Below, piece after piece: positions 17,198 through 25,863 of a stretch of DNA of 64,000 nt. Both the position numbers and the translations under genes were made by a program. Every line of letters begins with the position of its first letter. The stretch's first letter is position 1. The DNA comes from Microvirga lotononidis (GTDB taxonomy: Bacteria; Pseudomonadota; Alphaproteobacteria; Rhizobiales; Beijerinckiaceae): the NCBI RefSeq assembly GCF_034627025.1, contig NZ_CP141048.1:3422001-3486000 (forward strand). The letters run 5' to 3'. Under the pieces are notes generated by a model. The model made no database searches. It saw only the letters and a list, made by a program, of their open reading frames with translations, and was not told the origin of the DNA.

Positions 17198-17989
17198 ATG
17201 AGCCCGACGACCCTGCGCTGCACCGTCGACGGAGCGGTCGCGACGATCACGCTCGCGCGGCCCGAGAAGATGAACGCGTTCAACGCCGACATGCACGCGG
17301 ACTTGCGTGACGCGCTGGACCGGTGCGGGCGGGACGATGCGGTGCGCGTGGTGGTGCTGACCGGGGAGGGACGGGCATTCTCCTCGGGCCAGGACCTGAC
17401 GGTCGATCTGGAACGCGACGAACAGGGCCGCGTCGATCTCGGACCGGCGCTCGCCCGCGACTACAACCCGCTGGTGCTCAGGCTCGCCAATTACCCGAAG
17501 CCGACCATCGCCGCCCTCAACGGCCCGGCGGTTGGCGCCTCGATGAACATCGCGCTCGCCTGCGACATCGTCGTGGCGGCCCGCTCGGCCTATCTCCAGG
17601 AAGCCTTCGCCAAGATCGGGCTGATTCCGGATGCGGGCGGCACCTGGATCCTGCCTCGCCTCGTCGGCCCCAAGCTGGCGCTCGCCCTGATGCTGAGCGC
17701 GGAGACGATTCCGGCCGAGGAGGCGCAGAGAATGGGCCTCGTGTACAAAGTGTTCGACGATGCGTCGTTCGCGGTCGACGTGGCGGCTTTCGCCGCAAGG
17801 CTTGCCGAGGGGCCGGGGCTCGCGTATCGCCTCACCAAGCAGGCGGTGGGACAGAGCCTGTCCAACGATCTCGAAACCCAGCTCGATCTCGAAGCGAGGT
17901 TCCAGGCCGAGGCCGGATCGAGCCACGATTTCATGGAAGGCGTCGCGGCATTCCGCGAGAAGAGAGCTCCCCGTTTCGAGGGACGATAA
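17198..17989 (+). CDS. Enoyl-CoA hydratase/isomerase family (PaaG-like)
   Basis: A crotonase-fold protein of 263 residues acting on acyl-CoA thioesters. The oxyanion-hole segments are present: GRAFSSGQDL near residue 63 and LNGPAVGASMNIALACDIVV near 110. The helix with IGLIPDAGGTWILPRLVG carries an Asp where hydratases have a catalytic Glu, which is the pattern of PaaG-type isomerases (ring-epoxy phenylacetyl-CoA isomerase). No other phenylacetate gene is nearby, so the substrate cannot be fixed. The gene is 3 bases from the UDG-like gene and 12 bases before a small membrane protein gene, so these three may be one transcript. Confidence 0.85.
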   Translation: MSPTTLRCTVDGAVATITLARPEKMNAFNADMHADLRDALDRCGRDDAVRVVVLTGEGRAFSSGQDLTVDLERDEQGRVDLGPALARDYNPLVLRLANYPKPTIAALNGPAVGASMNIALACDIVVAARSAYLQEAFAKIGLIPDAGGTWILPRLVGPKLALALMLSAETIPAEEAQRMGLVYKVFDDASFAVDVAAFAARLAEGPGLAYRLTKQAVGQSLSNDLETQLDLEARFQAEAGSSHDFMEGVAAFREKRAPRFEGR

Positions 17990-18001
17990 GGAGAAAGCCC
18001 G

Positions 18002-18208
18002 ATGCGTCCGACCTATTGGATTCTCGGCCTTGCCACGTTGAGCATCGTCATCGGGCTCTTCATGTCGCGCGATCCCGAACGCGCCGAGCGCCTCAATCAG
18101 ATGTACCGGGACGCGGCCCTGACGGGCGAGACGCGCCAGATGGTGATCATGGGGCTCGCCGTCGCCATCGGAGCCTTCGTCGTCTACCTGACGATGACGC
18201 GGCGGTGA
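18002..18208 (+). CDS. Small two-helix membrane protein
   Basis: I do not recognise this 68-residue protein. It has two hydrophobic segments, about residues 5-20 (YWILGLATLSIVIGLF) and 46-63 (QMVIMGLAVAIGAFVVYLT), joined by a charged loop with SRDPERAERLNQMYRD. A GGAG box six bases before the ATG supports translation. It lies 12 bases after the hydratase gene and 104 before the caspase-fold gene on the same strand. Nothing links it to either beyond position. Confidence 0.6.
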   Translation: MRPTYWILGLATLSIVIGLFMSRDPERAERLNQMYRDAALTGETRQMVIMGLAVAIGAFVVYLTMTRR

Positions 18209-18312
18209 CCGGACAGCCGGCGTCGACTGTCCCGTTTCGTTCACAACCCGTTCAACTGCCTTGGCCTTATCTGCATAAAGACCCGCAAGGGCGACAAAGG
18301 GGTGGATATTCC

Positions 18313-20580
18313 GTGTCTCGTCTGAAACGTGCTATCGTTTTTATCGGCCTTGCGCTGACGGCCGTCGCTGCACAGGCGGCCATTGCTTCGGCTCAGGACC
18401 GCCTTGCCCTCGTGGTCGGGCAGGGCGCCTATCGGGGCCGCGAGCTTCCGACCGTCGTCAACGATGCGGGCCTTATGGCCCAAACCCTGACCAGCGCCGG
18501 GTTCGAGGTGATCCAAGGGCGCGATCTCGGCGCCGGCGATCTGCGGAGCCTCGTGCGTGACTTCCTCGACAAGAGCCAGAACCTGGAGCCCGGTTCAACC
18601 GTGATGGTCTATCTGTCAGGCTATGGGGTCCAGCTCGAAGGCGAGAATTATCTGCTCCCGGTCGATGCCCGGATCGAGCGTGACGTGGACGTGCCGCTGG
18701 AAGGCTTCCGGCTGTCCGATCTCGTCCGCTCCCTCGAGCGGGGCCCTGCGCAGGTGCGGGTGATCGTCGCCGATATGGCGCGGGATTACCCGCTCGGGTC
18801 CGCAGGCGCTCCGGCGGCCAGTGGCCTTGCCCTGATGGAGCCGCCCGCCGGGTTCCTGATGGCCTTCTCCTCCGCTCCCAACATCGTCGCGGCCGATGGG
18901 AAGGGGCCTTACGGGGCCTATGCGACCGCCTTGGCGGAGATGATCCGCCAGCCCGGCATGCCCCTCGACGAGGTGTTCGCCCGCACGCGCCTCAGGACCC
19001 ACGAGGCCACGAACGGCCTGCAGATTCCCTGGCATTCGGCCAATCTCGGAAACGGCGCCTTCGTCTTCTTCGAGCAGGCGGAGGCGGCGGCCGCGCCGCT
19101 GGTGCGCGAGGTGCGCCGGATCGAGGACGTCCCGGCCGAAGAGGCTTATGCCATCGCGGTGGAGCGCGATACGATCCAGGACTACCAGGCTTTTCTACGC
19201 CGCTATCCGGACCATCGCCTCGCCCGCCGCGTGACGGCGCTGCTGGCCGCCCGCCGCGAGGCCCTCGTCTGGCGCCGCACGCTCACCAGCAACACCCGCG
19301 AGGCCTATTGGACCTATCTCCGCCGCTATCCGAACGGCCCTCACGCGGCGGATTGCCAGCGCCGTCTGGTGCGCCTGTCCGCCCCCTATGCGCCGCCGGC
19401 CGGCTTCGAGGAGGTTGAATATGCGGACCTGCCGCCGCCGCTGCCCGAGGTGGAGCGGGTCGAAGTCGTCGAGGTCGTGACCATCATCCGCGACGTGCCG
19501 CCACCGCGCGCGCCGGTCTATCTCCTGCCGCCGCCCGACGAGGATGTGGAGTTCGTGACGATCATCCGCGAGCCGCCGCCGCCGCCGATCATGGCCGGCG
19601 TGCTGCCGATCCCGATGGCCATGCCGGTCCCGATGCGCGCCCGTCCGCCGCGCACGTTCTACCAGCCCATCGCACCGGTCACGCCACGCGGCCCGGTCGC
19701 CATCCCGGTGGCCGCTCCGCCGGTCTTCGGCGGCCTCATGGGCGACGAGCGCGGCCCCCGTCCGCGCCGCGGACTGCGCCCTCAGGAGGCGGTGGTCCCG
19801 CGCCAGCCCGGACTGGCCGCGCCGCTTCGGCCGCTGCCGGTTTCGGTCGAGCCGAGAGGTCCGCGCGAGGGCAGGAGCTCTCGCCCCGGTGAGCCGCCGC
19901 AGGTGAGCCCCGGACGCATTCCCGCGCGCCCGATCCCGCTGGCGACCATCCCTCAGGAGCGGCCTCGTCCGGGCCGCTCGGATATCGGAGAGCCGACCTT
20001 CCATTCGGAGCCGCCGCGCGGCGTTCGGCCCGTCGAGCGCAATGCCGATCCCCGGACGATCCGTCCGGCCCCAATGCGCGATGCGGCCCGCGTGAGAGAG
20101 CCGCATCTCGACAGGGAGGAGATCATGCCGCGGCAGGCCCGCCCGGAGAGACCGCGGATCGACATAGAGCGGGAGCGGCCCGGCCGGAACGAGGCCGGGC
20201 GCCCGGCGGTCGTGTTCCCGCAACCGGAGGTGCGCCGTCCGCGCCCGGACGTCGCCGTTCGCCCGCCGATGGAGCGTGAGCGGCCAGCCGCCTGGGACAG
20301 AATGGATCGCGAGCGTCCTTCGCCGCGTCCCGCTCCCCGGATGGAACGTCCGGAGGCACCCGCTTTCCAGCCCAGGCCCGTTCCGCGCATGGAGGCTCCC
20401 CGCGAGGAGCGCGCCTTCCGCGAACCGCCGCGCCCGGCGATGCAGCCGCCCCCCGGGCGTGGCTTCGAGAGGCCGGCGCAGCAGGTTCGCCCCGCGCCCG
20501 CACCATCCGGCAACCGCCAGGGCGGAGGCAATCCCGAGCGCTGCCGGCCCGGACGGCCCTGCGCCGAAGAGGTGCGCTGA
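18313..20580 (+). CDS. Secreted caspase-fold (C14-like) protein lacking the catalytic dyad
   Basis: The 755-residue product starts at GTG 18313 with a signal peptide (about residues 1-27, ending IASAQ). Residues 29-255 form a caspase p20-like domain: RLALVVGQGAYRG, then LSGYGVQLEGENYLLPVDA, then VIVADMARDYP. In active homologues these read GHG and DACR; here the His position is Tyr104 and the Cys position is Ala156, so cysteine protease activity is not expected. Residues about 260-375 contain two short DYQAFLRRYPDH / AYWTYLRRYPNG repeats. The rest to the end is Pro/Arg/Glu-rich, low-complexity and probably disordered. The frame remains open far upstream, but that stretch overlaps the hydratase gene and lacks a signal sequence. 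Confidence 0.82.
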   Translation: MSRLKRAIVFIGLALTAVAAQAAIASAQDRLALVVGQGAYRGRELPTVVNDAGLMAQTLTSAGFEVIQGRDLGAGDLRSLVRDFLDKSQNLEPGSTVMVYLSGYGVQLEGENYLLPVDARIERDVDVPLEGFRLSDLVRSLERGPAQVRVIVADMARDYPLGSAGAPAASGLALMEPPAGFLMAFSSAPNIVAADGKGPYGAYATALAEMIRQPGMPLDEVFARTRLRTHEATNGLQIPWHSANLGNGAFVFFEQAEAAAAPLVREVRRIEDVPAEEAYAIAVERDTIQDYQAFLRRYPDHRLARRVTALLAARREALVWRRTLTSNTREAYWTYLRRYPNGPHAADCQRRLVRLSAPYAPPAGFEEVEYADLPPPLPEVERVEVVEVVTIIRDVPPPRAPVYLLPPPDEDVEFVTIIREPPPPPIMAGVLPIPMAMPVPMRARPPRTFYQPIAPVTPRGPVAIPVAAPPVFGGLMGDERGPRPRRGLRPQEAVVPRQPGLAAPLRPLPVSVEPRGPREGRSSRPGEPPQVSPGRIPARPIPLATIPQERPRPGRSDIGEPTFHSEPPRGVRPVERNADPRTIRPAPMRDAARVREPHLDREEIMPRQARPERPRIDIERERPGRNEAGRPAVVFPQPEVRRPRPDVAVRPPMERERPAAWDRMDRERPSPRPAPRMERPEAPAFQPRPVPRMEAPREERAFREPPRPAMQPPPGRGFERPAQQVRPAPAPSGNRQGGGNPERCRPGRPCAEEVR

Positions 20581-20647
20581 AACGGAGAGCGCCGGAGCCT
20601 TTCGGCCCCGGCGCTTCGCTTTCGTTCAGTGATGGATCCGCGAAGGC

Positions 20648-21514
20648 TTACTTGTCGAGCCGCGCGATCAGGCTCGACGTGTCCCAGCGCCGGCCGCCCA
20701 TCTTCTGCACGTCGGCGTAGAACTGATCGACCAGGGCCGTGACCGGCAGGCTGGCGCCGTTCTTGCGGGCCTCGTCCAGAACGATGGACAGGTCCTTGCG
20801 CATCCAATCGACGGCGAAGCCGAAATCGAACTTGCCCTGGTTCATGGTCTTGCCGCGATTCTCCATCTGCCAGGAGCCGGCGGCGCCCTTGGAGATCACG
20901 TCGAGCACCGCCTCGATGTCGAGGCCGGCCTTCTTGCCGAAATGGATGCCCTCGGCGAGGCCCTGCACGACGCCGGCGATGCAGATCTGGTTGATCATCT
21001 TGGTGAGCTGACCGGCGCCGGCTTCGCCCATCAGGCGGGAGGCGCGCGCAAAGCTCATGATCGCAGGTTCGGCTTTTGCGTAGGCATCCGCGTCGCCGCC
21101 GCACATGACCGTGAGGACACCGTTCTCCGCACCTGCCTGACCGCCCGACACGGGAGCATCGATGAAGGCGAAGCCCTTTTCCGCGGCGGCTGCATGAAGC
21201 TCGCGGGCCACTTCCGCCGAGGCGGTGGTGTGGTCGACGAAGATGCTGCCTTTGCCCATGCTTTGGAACGCGCCGTCGGGGCCGAGCGTCACCTGACGCA
21301 GGTCGTCGTCGTTGCCGACGCAGGCGAAGACGATCTCCTGACCCTCGGCCGCCTCGCGCGGCGTCGCGGCCGCACGGCCGCCGTTCTCGGACACCCATTT
21401 CTCGGCCTTGGCTGCCGTGCGGTTATAGACCGTCACCTCATGACCCTTCGCCTTGAGGTGACGTGCCATGGGGTAGCCCATCACGCCGAGCCCGAGGAAT
21501 GCAACCTTCGCCAT
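20648..21514 (-). CDS. NAD(P)-dependent beta-hydroxyacid dehydrogenase
   Basis: The 288-residue product belongs to the 3-hydroxyisobutyrate dehydrogenase / tartronate semialdehyde reductase family. The N-terminal Rossmann motif is FLGLGVMGYPMARHL, the substrate loop is DAPVSGGQAGAENG, and the catalytic Lys is in GQLTKMINQ. The C-terminal all-helical domain is complete. The substrate within the family cannot be told from sequence. The start MAKVAFLG at 21514 is chosen over an open frame reaching 21661, which covers repeat DNA. Transcribed alone; the convergent caspase-fold gene ends 67 bases away. Confidence 0.9.
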   Translation of the reverse strand: MAKVAFLGLGVMGYPMARHLKAKGHEVTVYNRTAAKAEKWVSENGGRAAATPREAAEGQEIVFACVGNDDDLRQVTLGPDGAFQSMGKGSIFVDHTTASAEVARELHAAAAEKGFAFIDAPVSGGQAGAENGVLTVMCGGDADAYAKAEPAIMSFARASRLMGEAGAGQLTKMINQICIAGVVQGLAEGIHFGKKAGLDIEAVLDVISKGAAGSWQMENRGKTMNQGKFDFGFAVDWMRKDLSIVLDEARKNGASLPVTALVDQFYADVQKMGGRRWDTSSLIARLDK

Positions 21515-21540
21515 CGTCTGCTCCCTGAATGTCTCGCCGG

Positions 21541-21715
21541 TTCTAGCGCATCGTGCGCAAATGTGGACCTGATTTTTCCGGATCTTTCGACGCCGCGGGA
21601 ATGACACCCACGATCTCATCACCGGCCTGGTGCCGGTGATCCCGATGGATTGAAGCGCCAAGCCTCACCTTATCGAGACGGCCGGCACAAGGCCGGCCAT
21701 GACATGCGTGAACGC
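21541..21715. repeat. Intergenic palindrome cluster (REP-like)
   Basis: Between the dehydrogenase and a solute-binding protein gene lie three palindromic units. The first is GCGCATCGTGCGCAAATGTG leading to ATTTTTCCGGATC. The second is CATCACCGGCCTGGTGCCGGTGAT. The third is GGCCGGCACAAGGCCGGCC followed by ATGACATGCGTGAA. The last two recur in the same order at 45.86-45.96 kb, and the first belongs to a family also seen near 55.0 kb. Confidence 0.7.
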
Positions 21716-21717
21716 CT

Positions 21718-22524
21718 CTATTTGATGTCGAAGGGGAAATATTCGGTGCGGATCCGGTCATAGGTCCCGTCCGCCTTCACCTGCGCGATGGCGCGGTTGA
21801 ACTGCCGACGGAGGCTCTCGTCCTCCTTGCGCAGGCCGATGCCATAGGATTCGCGCTTGTAGGCGGGCTCCGCGGGCGCATCGCCGAGGATGTGGCAGCA
21901 GGCTCCCTCGCGGCTCTTCAGGAATTTGGAAAGGAGCAGTTCATCGGCGAAGACCGCATCGATGCGCCCGACGAGAAGATCGAGATTGGCCTCCTCCGCC
22001 TTGGCGAAGAGGACGACCTGGGAATCCTTGTAGAAGGTTTTGAGATAGGTCTCGTGATCGGTGCGCTCGATGGTGCCGATCTTCTTGCCGGCCATCGCCG
22101 CAGGCGTGACGGGACCGGGCGCGGTCGCCTTGGGTCCGATGAACACCGCCGGGATGCGGTAGTACGGGTCCGAGAACGCGATCCGCTTCTGGCGCCGTTC
22201 CGTGATCTCCAGGGACGACATGATCGCATCGTATTCGCGGGTCAGGAGGCCTTTGATGATGCCGTCCCATTCATGCTGAACGAGTTCGCATTGGACCTTC
22301 ATCACATCGCAGAGGCTTTTCAGGAGTTCGACCTCGAAACCCTGCAGCTCGTTGTTGGCGTCGATGAAATTGAAGGGCGGGTAAGCGCCCTCGATGGCGA
22401 TGCGGATCGTCGGCTTCTGCGCGGGCGCCGCATCCTGCGCGAGGACCGGCGCCGATCCCAGGCCGATCAGGACCGATGCCAGGAGGGCCAGCCTTCGCGT
22501 GAACATGAGGATACTCGCACTCAT
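21718..22524 (-). CDS. ABC-type amino-acid solute-binding protein
   Basis: A periplasmic binding protein of 268 residues, family 3 (SBP_bac_3). A signal peptide ends near VLAQDAAPAQ (about residue 30). The family opening IRIAIEGAYPPFNFIDANNE and LQGFEVELLKSLCDVM are clear, followed by WDGIIKGLLTREYDAIMSSL and ITERRQKRIAFSDPYY. The closest types bind lysine, arginine or ornithine. No permease or ATPase gene is adjacent, so it is an orphan receptor here. A second start (MFTRRLALL, codon 7) is equally plausible. Confidence 0.88.
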   Translation of the reverse strand: MSASILMFTRRLALLASVLIGLGSAPVLAQDAAPAQKPTIRIAIEGAYPPFNFIDANNELQGFEVELLKSLCDVMKVQCELVQHEWDGIIKGLLTREYDAIMSSLEITERRQKRIAFSDPYYRIPAVFIGPKATAPGPVTPAAMAGKKIGTIERTDHETYLKTFYKDSQVVLFAKAEEANLDLLVGRIDAVFADELLLSKFLKSREGACCHILGDAPAEPAYKRESYGIGLRKEDESLRRQFNRAIAQVKADGTYDRIRTEYFPFDIK

Positions 22525-22534
22525 TGCCTTGAGC

Positions 22535-23572
22535 CTAACCGCCTGTGACGCTCATGTGTCGGCTCAGCGCCGGGCGAGCGTGGCGCCGGTCGATGATGAA
22601 GTCGTGCCCCTTCGGCTTGCGGGCGATGGCATCGACGATGGCGCGCTCGAGCAGATCGTCGGACGTCGAGGCGCGCACCGGGCCTCGCAGATCGGCGGCA
22701 TCTTCCTGGCCGAGGCACATGAAGAGCTGGCCCGTGCAGGTCAGCCGCACCCGGTTGCAGCTCTCGCAGAAATTGTGGGTCATCGGCGTGATGAAGCCGA
22801 GCCGTCCGCCGGTTTCCTTCACCCGCACGTAGCGCGCGGGGCCTCCCGTGCGGTCGGCGAGATCCTCCAGCGTGTATCGCTCGGCAAGGCGCGCGCGGAC
22901 GAGGGACAGCGGCAGGAACTGATCGACGCGCTGCCCGTCGATCTCGCCGAGCGGCATTACCTCGATGAGCGTCAGGTCCATGCCGCGGCCATGCGTCCAT
23001 TCGAGCAGGTGCACGATCTCGTCCTCGTTCACGCCCTTCAGCGCCACCGCGTTGATCTTGACCTTGAGGCCGGCGTTCTGCGCGGCGTCGAGACCTTGCA
23101 GCACCTTCGTCAGGTCGCCCCAGCGGGTGATGCGCCGGAACTTGTCGGCATCGAGGGTATCGATCGACACGTTGATCCGCTTCACCCCGCAGGCGGCGAG
23201 ATCCTTGGCATGGCGGGCGAGTTGCGAGCCGTTGGTGGTGACGGTGAGCTCGTCCAGCGCGCCTGAATCCAGATGGCGCGACAGGGAGCCGAACAGGATC
23301 ATGATGTCCCGCCGCACCAGAGGCTCGCCGCCGGTGATGCGCAGTTTTCGCACTCCCCGGTCGACGAAGGCCGTGCAGATGCGGTCGAGCTCTTCCAAGG
23401 TGAGAAGGTCGCGCTTGGGCAGGAAAGCCATGTCCTCGGACATGCAGTAGACGCAGCGGAAATCGCAGCGATCCGTCACCGATACCCGGAGGTAGGTGAT
23501 CGCCCGGCCAAACGGGTCCAGAAGGGACCGGGCGGTATCGTCATTCTCGAGATGGGCCTGAAAGGCTCCCAT
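22535..23572 (-). CDS. moaA: GTP 3',8-cyclase MoaA
   Basis: This radical-SAM enzyme makes the first intermediate of molybdenum cofactor from GTP. The 345-residue product has the SAM cluster Cys36, Cys40 and Cys43 (CDFRCVYC), the [11 protein letters not shown] motif, and the second 4Fe-4S site in [15 protein letters not shown]. It ends in the essential Gly-Gly (SVTGG). The frame is open 103 codons upstream of the chosen start [12 protein letters not shown], but that region overlaps the divergent DUF971 gene and lacks family similarity. The gene is single; moaC, moaD and moaE are not in the window. Its product is needed by the XDH at 3.8-8.6 kb. Confidence 0.95.
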   Translation of the reverse strand: MGAFQAHLENDDTARSLLDPFGRAITYLRVSVTDRCDFRCVYCMSEDMAFLPKRDLLTLEELDRICTAFVDRGVRKLRITGGEPLVRRDIMILFGSLSRHLDSGALDELTVTTNGSQLARHAKDLAACGVKRINVSIDTLDADKFRRITRWGDLTKVLQGLDAAQNAGLKVKINAVALKGVNEDEIVHLLEWTHGRGMDLTLIEVMPLGEIDGQRVDQFLPLSLVRARLAERYTLEDLADRTGGPARYVRVKETGGRLGFITPMTHNFCESCNRVRLTCTGQLFMCLGQEDAADLRGPVRASTSDDLLERAIVDAIARKPKGHDFIIDRRHARPALSRHMSVTGG

Positions 23573-23666
23573 GGCGGAGACGTCCTTGTTCGCGTGAACG
23601 CTTGCCTTCGATGTTATGATCAAGCAGTTAGCGTGAAATCGTGTTCCGGAAAAGGGGTTGAGGGCT

Positions 23667-24035
23667 ATGACATCTGAACGCTGGCCGACGGAACTCCGCC
23701 TCGCCAAGGACAAGCGCAGCCTTCGCATCGTCTTCGACGACGGCGCGGCCTTCGACCTGCCGGCCGAGTACCTGAGGGTGACGAGCCCTTCCGCCGAGGT
23801 GCAGGGGCACAGCCCCGCCGAGCGCAAGACGGTGCCTGGCAAACGGGAGGTGCAGATCATCGGCGTGGAGCCGGTCGGCAACTACGCCGTCAAGCTCGTC
23901 TTCGACGACATGCACGACACCGGGATCTACGGCTGGGATTATCTCTACCGGCTCGGAGCCGAACGGGGGGAGAAGTGGCAGGCTTATCTCGATGAACTGG
24001 CCGCGAAGGGGTTGTCGCGGGTTCGAGCTCGCTGA
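23667..24035 (+). CDS. DUF971 (GBBH-like N-terminal) domain protein
   Basis: The 122-residue product is a single DUF971 domain, the fold also found at the N-terminus of gamma-butyrobetaine hydroxylases. Typical features are [40 protein letters not shown], and [18 protein letters not shown] near the C-terminus. Stand-alone members are common in alphaproteobacteria and have been linked to iron-sulfur or Mrp-type proteins by fusion, but no role is certain. The ATG at 23667 is preceded by GAGGG. It is divergent from moaA with 94 bases between the starts. Confidence 0.88.
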   Translation: MTSERWPTELRLAKDKRSLRIVFDDGAAFDLPAEYLRVTSPSAEVQGHSPAERKTVPGKREVQIIGVEPVGNYAVKLVFDDMHDTGIYGWDYLYRLGAERGEKWQAYLDELAAKGLSRVRAR

Positions 24036-24053
24036 GGGTTGCCGCAAACGAAA

Positions 24054-24076
24054 ATGGCCGGGACGAGCCCGGCCAT
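24054..24076. repeat. REP-like hairpin between convergent genes
   Basis: A perfect nine-pair stem, ATGGCCGGG with CCCGGCCAT and an ACGAG loop, lies between the convergent DUF971 and L,D-transpeptidase genes. There is no T-run, so it is not a classical terminator. The arm sequence is shared with other intergenic units in the window. Confidence 0.6.
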
Positions 24077-24096
24077 GATGCGCTTGTTCGGGGCTT

Positions 24097-24681
24097 TTAG
24101 CGAAGAACCACGACCTTCGCGCCGACCTTGGCGCGGTTGTAGAGGTCGGTGACGTCCTCGTTGGTCATGCGAATGCAGCCCGAGGACACGGCCTCGCCGA
24201 TGGTTTCCGGCTCGTTCGAGCCGTGAATGCGGTAGATCGTGCTGCCGATATAGAGGGCGCGGGCGCCGAGCGGGTTGTCGGGCCCGCCCTTCATGTAGCG
24301 GGGCAGGTCGGGACGGCGCTTGAGCATGGCTGCCGGCGGGCGCCAATCCGGCCATTCGCGCTTCATGGTGACGGAATGGGAGCCCGACCAGGTGAAGCCC
24401 GGACGTCCGACGCCGACGCCGTACTGGATGGCCTGTCCGTTGCCGAGCACGAACCACAGACGGCGTTCGCTCGTCGACACGACGATGGTGCCGGGGGCGT
24501 AGCGGCCGTCGAATGAGACGACCTCGCGCGCGACCGGCGCGGCCTGGGCCTTCAGGGCATCTTCAGCGCTGTAGAGCGGCTGGCGGGTCAGAGGGTCGAT
24601 TGCCGTAAATGCCGCAGCCGGCGTCGCGAGGGCGACGAAAGCGCAGGCGAGCCCGGTCAAGGCAGCGCGAGTGCGTCCCAT
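24097..24681 (-). CDS. L,D-transpeptidase (YkuD family)
   Basis: This exported enzyme forms 3-3 peptidoglycan cross-links or attaches proteins to the wall. The 194-residue product has a signal peptide (about residues 1-24, ending TPAAA) and a YkuD domain from about residue 63 (GTIVVSTSERRLWFV). The catalytic region is complete: IHGSNEPETIGEAVSSGCIR with the invariant His, Ser-Gly-Cys-Ile-Arg and the nucleophile Cys. No separate wall-binding domain is present. It is transcribed toward the DUF971 gene and away from tRNA-Val. Confidence 0.92.
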   Translation of the reverse strand: MGRTRAALTGLACAFVALATPAAAFTAIDPLTRQPLYSAEDALKAQAAPVAREVVSFDGRYAPGTIVVSTSERRLWFVLGNGQAIQYGVGVGRPGFTWSGSHSVTMKREWPDWRPPAAMLKRRPDLPRYMKGGPDNPLGARALYIGSTIYRIHGSNEPETIGEAVSSGCIRMTNEDVTDLYNRAKVGAKVVVLR

Positions 24682-24888
24682 TATTGCCTCAGATAAAACA
24701 TGGTTGGTGGCAGGGTCTGTCCTTGCTCAACGCAACAGCCCCGCTTCGGATCCATGGCTTATCAAGGTTCTGCTATAAAATTCTAGTGCAAAAAAGCCTC
24801 ATTCCCGCCACATCGTAACCAATTCGTTAAAGCGGCGCTGCCGCAATTCGCGAAACAAAATACTTCGGCCGGGACATGCTTCTTTGGC

Positions 24889-24917
24889 TTGACGCCGGGG
24901 GTTCTGCGCCTTTAGAA
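24889..24917 (+). promoter_or_regulatory. Promoter of tRNA-Val
   Basis: TTGACG (24889-24894) and TTAGAA (24912-24917) are 17 bases apart, near the alphaproteobacterial housekeeping consensus. The predicted start falls about five bases before the tRNA 5' end. Confidence 0.6.
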
Positions 24918-24928
24918 GGCCCTGGTCA

Positions 24929-25003
24929 GGGCGCGTAGCTCAGCGGGAGAGCATTCGCTTCACACGCGAAGGGTCACAGGTTCAATCCCTGTCGCGCCCA
25001 CCA
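24929..25003 (+). tRNA. tRNA-Val (anticodon CAC)
   Basis: A full cloverleaf can be drawn. The acceptor stem is GGGCGCG/CGCGCCC, the D arm GCUC/GAGC, the anticodon stem UUCGC/GCGAA with loop UUCACAC (anticodon CAC), the T arm ACAGG/CCUGU with UUCAAUC. The discriminator is A and CCA is encoded. It decodes GUG. It stands alone between the L,D-transpeptidase gene and gph; no integration remnant is seen next to it. Confidence 0.97.
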
Positions 25004-25070
25004 TTCCTTCCTGATATCGAAGCTTCACTTTTTCGTGCGCGATCGGCGCGCGGCACGAACGCGTGTCGCG

Positions 25071-25772
25071 TCAGGCCGCCAGCGGCCTCATGACGGCCTG
25101 GACGGCGGCGAAGAGATCGTCGAAGTGATCGATCACCAGATCGGGACCCAGCTCCCGGACCGGCACCTCCGTATAACCGAACGGCACCGCGATCACTGGG
25201 ATGCCGGCATTCTTCGCCGTCACGATATCCGTCCGGGAATCGCCGATCATGACCGCCCGGGACGGGCTCCCGCCCGCGCGTTCGATGGTCAGGGTCAGGT
25301 GTCGCGGATCGGGCTTGAAGTAGGGAAAGGTGTCCCGGCCGCAATTGGCCGCGAACCGCCGGCCGACACCGAGCTCGTCGAGCAGCTTGACCGAGTGTTC
25401 CTCGACCTTGTTGGTGCAGACCGCCAGGATGAACCCTGCCTCTTCCAGCCGGTCCAGTGCCGCGGCGACGCCCGGGTAGAGCTGAGTCCGGACGCAGATG
25501 TTCTCTCCGTAATGGACCATGAACTGACGGAACAGCTCGTCGAGATAGGCGGGGGCCAGCTCCTTGCCGGCGGCCTCGAACCCGCGTTCGATCAGGGCTC
25601 TGGCGCCCGCACCGATCATGTCCCGCGCCTTGGCGACCGGCAGGGGGGCGAGCCCCTCGCGGTCGAGAATCACATTGAGGGTCCCGACGAGATCGCCGGC
25701 CGTGTCTGCCAGGGTTCCATCGAGGTCGAAGACGGCGATGGGCGAGACGATGTGCGGGGTATCAATGGCCAT
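25071..25772 (-). CDS. gph: Phosphoglycolate phosphatase (HAD superfamily)
   Basis: Gph removes phosphate from 2-phosphoglycolate. The 233-residue product has the four HAD motifs: FDLDGTLADT near residue 15, VCTNK (motif II), KPDPRHL with the motif III Lys, and MIGDSRTDIVTAKNAG (motif IV). A helical cap sits between motifs I and II, as in Gph. Other small-molecule HAD phosphatases look alike, so the substrate is by family. It is a single minus-strand gene; the start MAIDTPHIVSPIAVF is divergent from the next plus-strand gene by 91 bases. Confidence 0.88.
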   Translation of the reverse strand: MAIDTPHIVSPIAVFDLDGTLADTAGDLVGTLNVILDREGLAPLPVAKARDMIGAGARALIERGFEAAGKELAPAYLDELFRQFMVHYGENICVRTQLYPGVAAALDRLEEAGFILAVCTNKVEEHSVKLLDELGVGRRFAANCGRDTFPYFKPDPRHLTLTIERAGGSPSRAVMIGDSRTDIVTAKNAGIPVIAVPFGYTEVPVRELGPDLVIDHFDDLFAAVQAVMRPLAA

Positions 25773-25863
25773 GAAGGTCGGCTACCTGCTGCAGGCAAGG
25801 GAATCAAGCACTGGGATGATATGGTGCCTATGGTTGATTCGTTCTTACCGGATGGAGTGGTGA

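Noticed and set aside
24929..25003. tRNA-Val as another island attachment site
   Set aside because: Flanking genes are ordinary chromosomal ones with normal GC, and there is no integrase or repeated tRNA end nearby.
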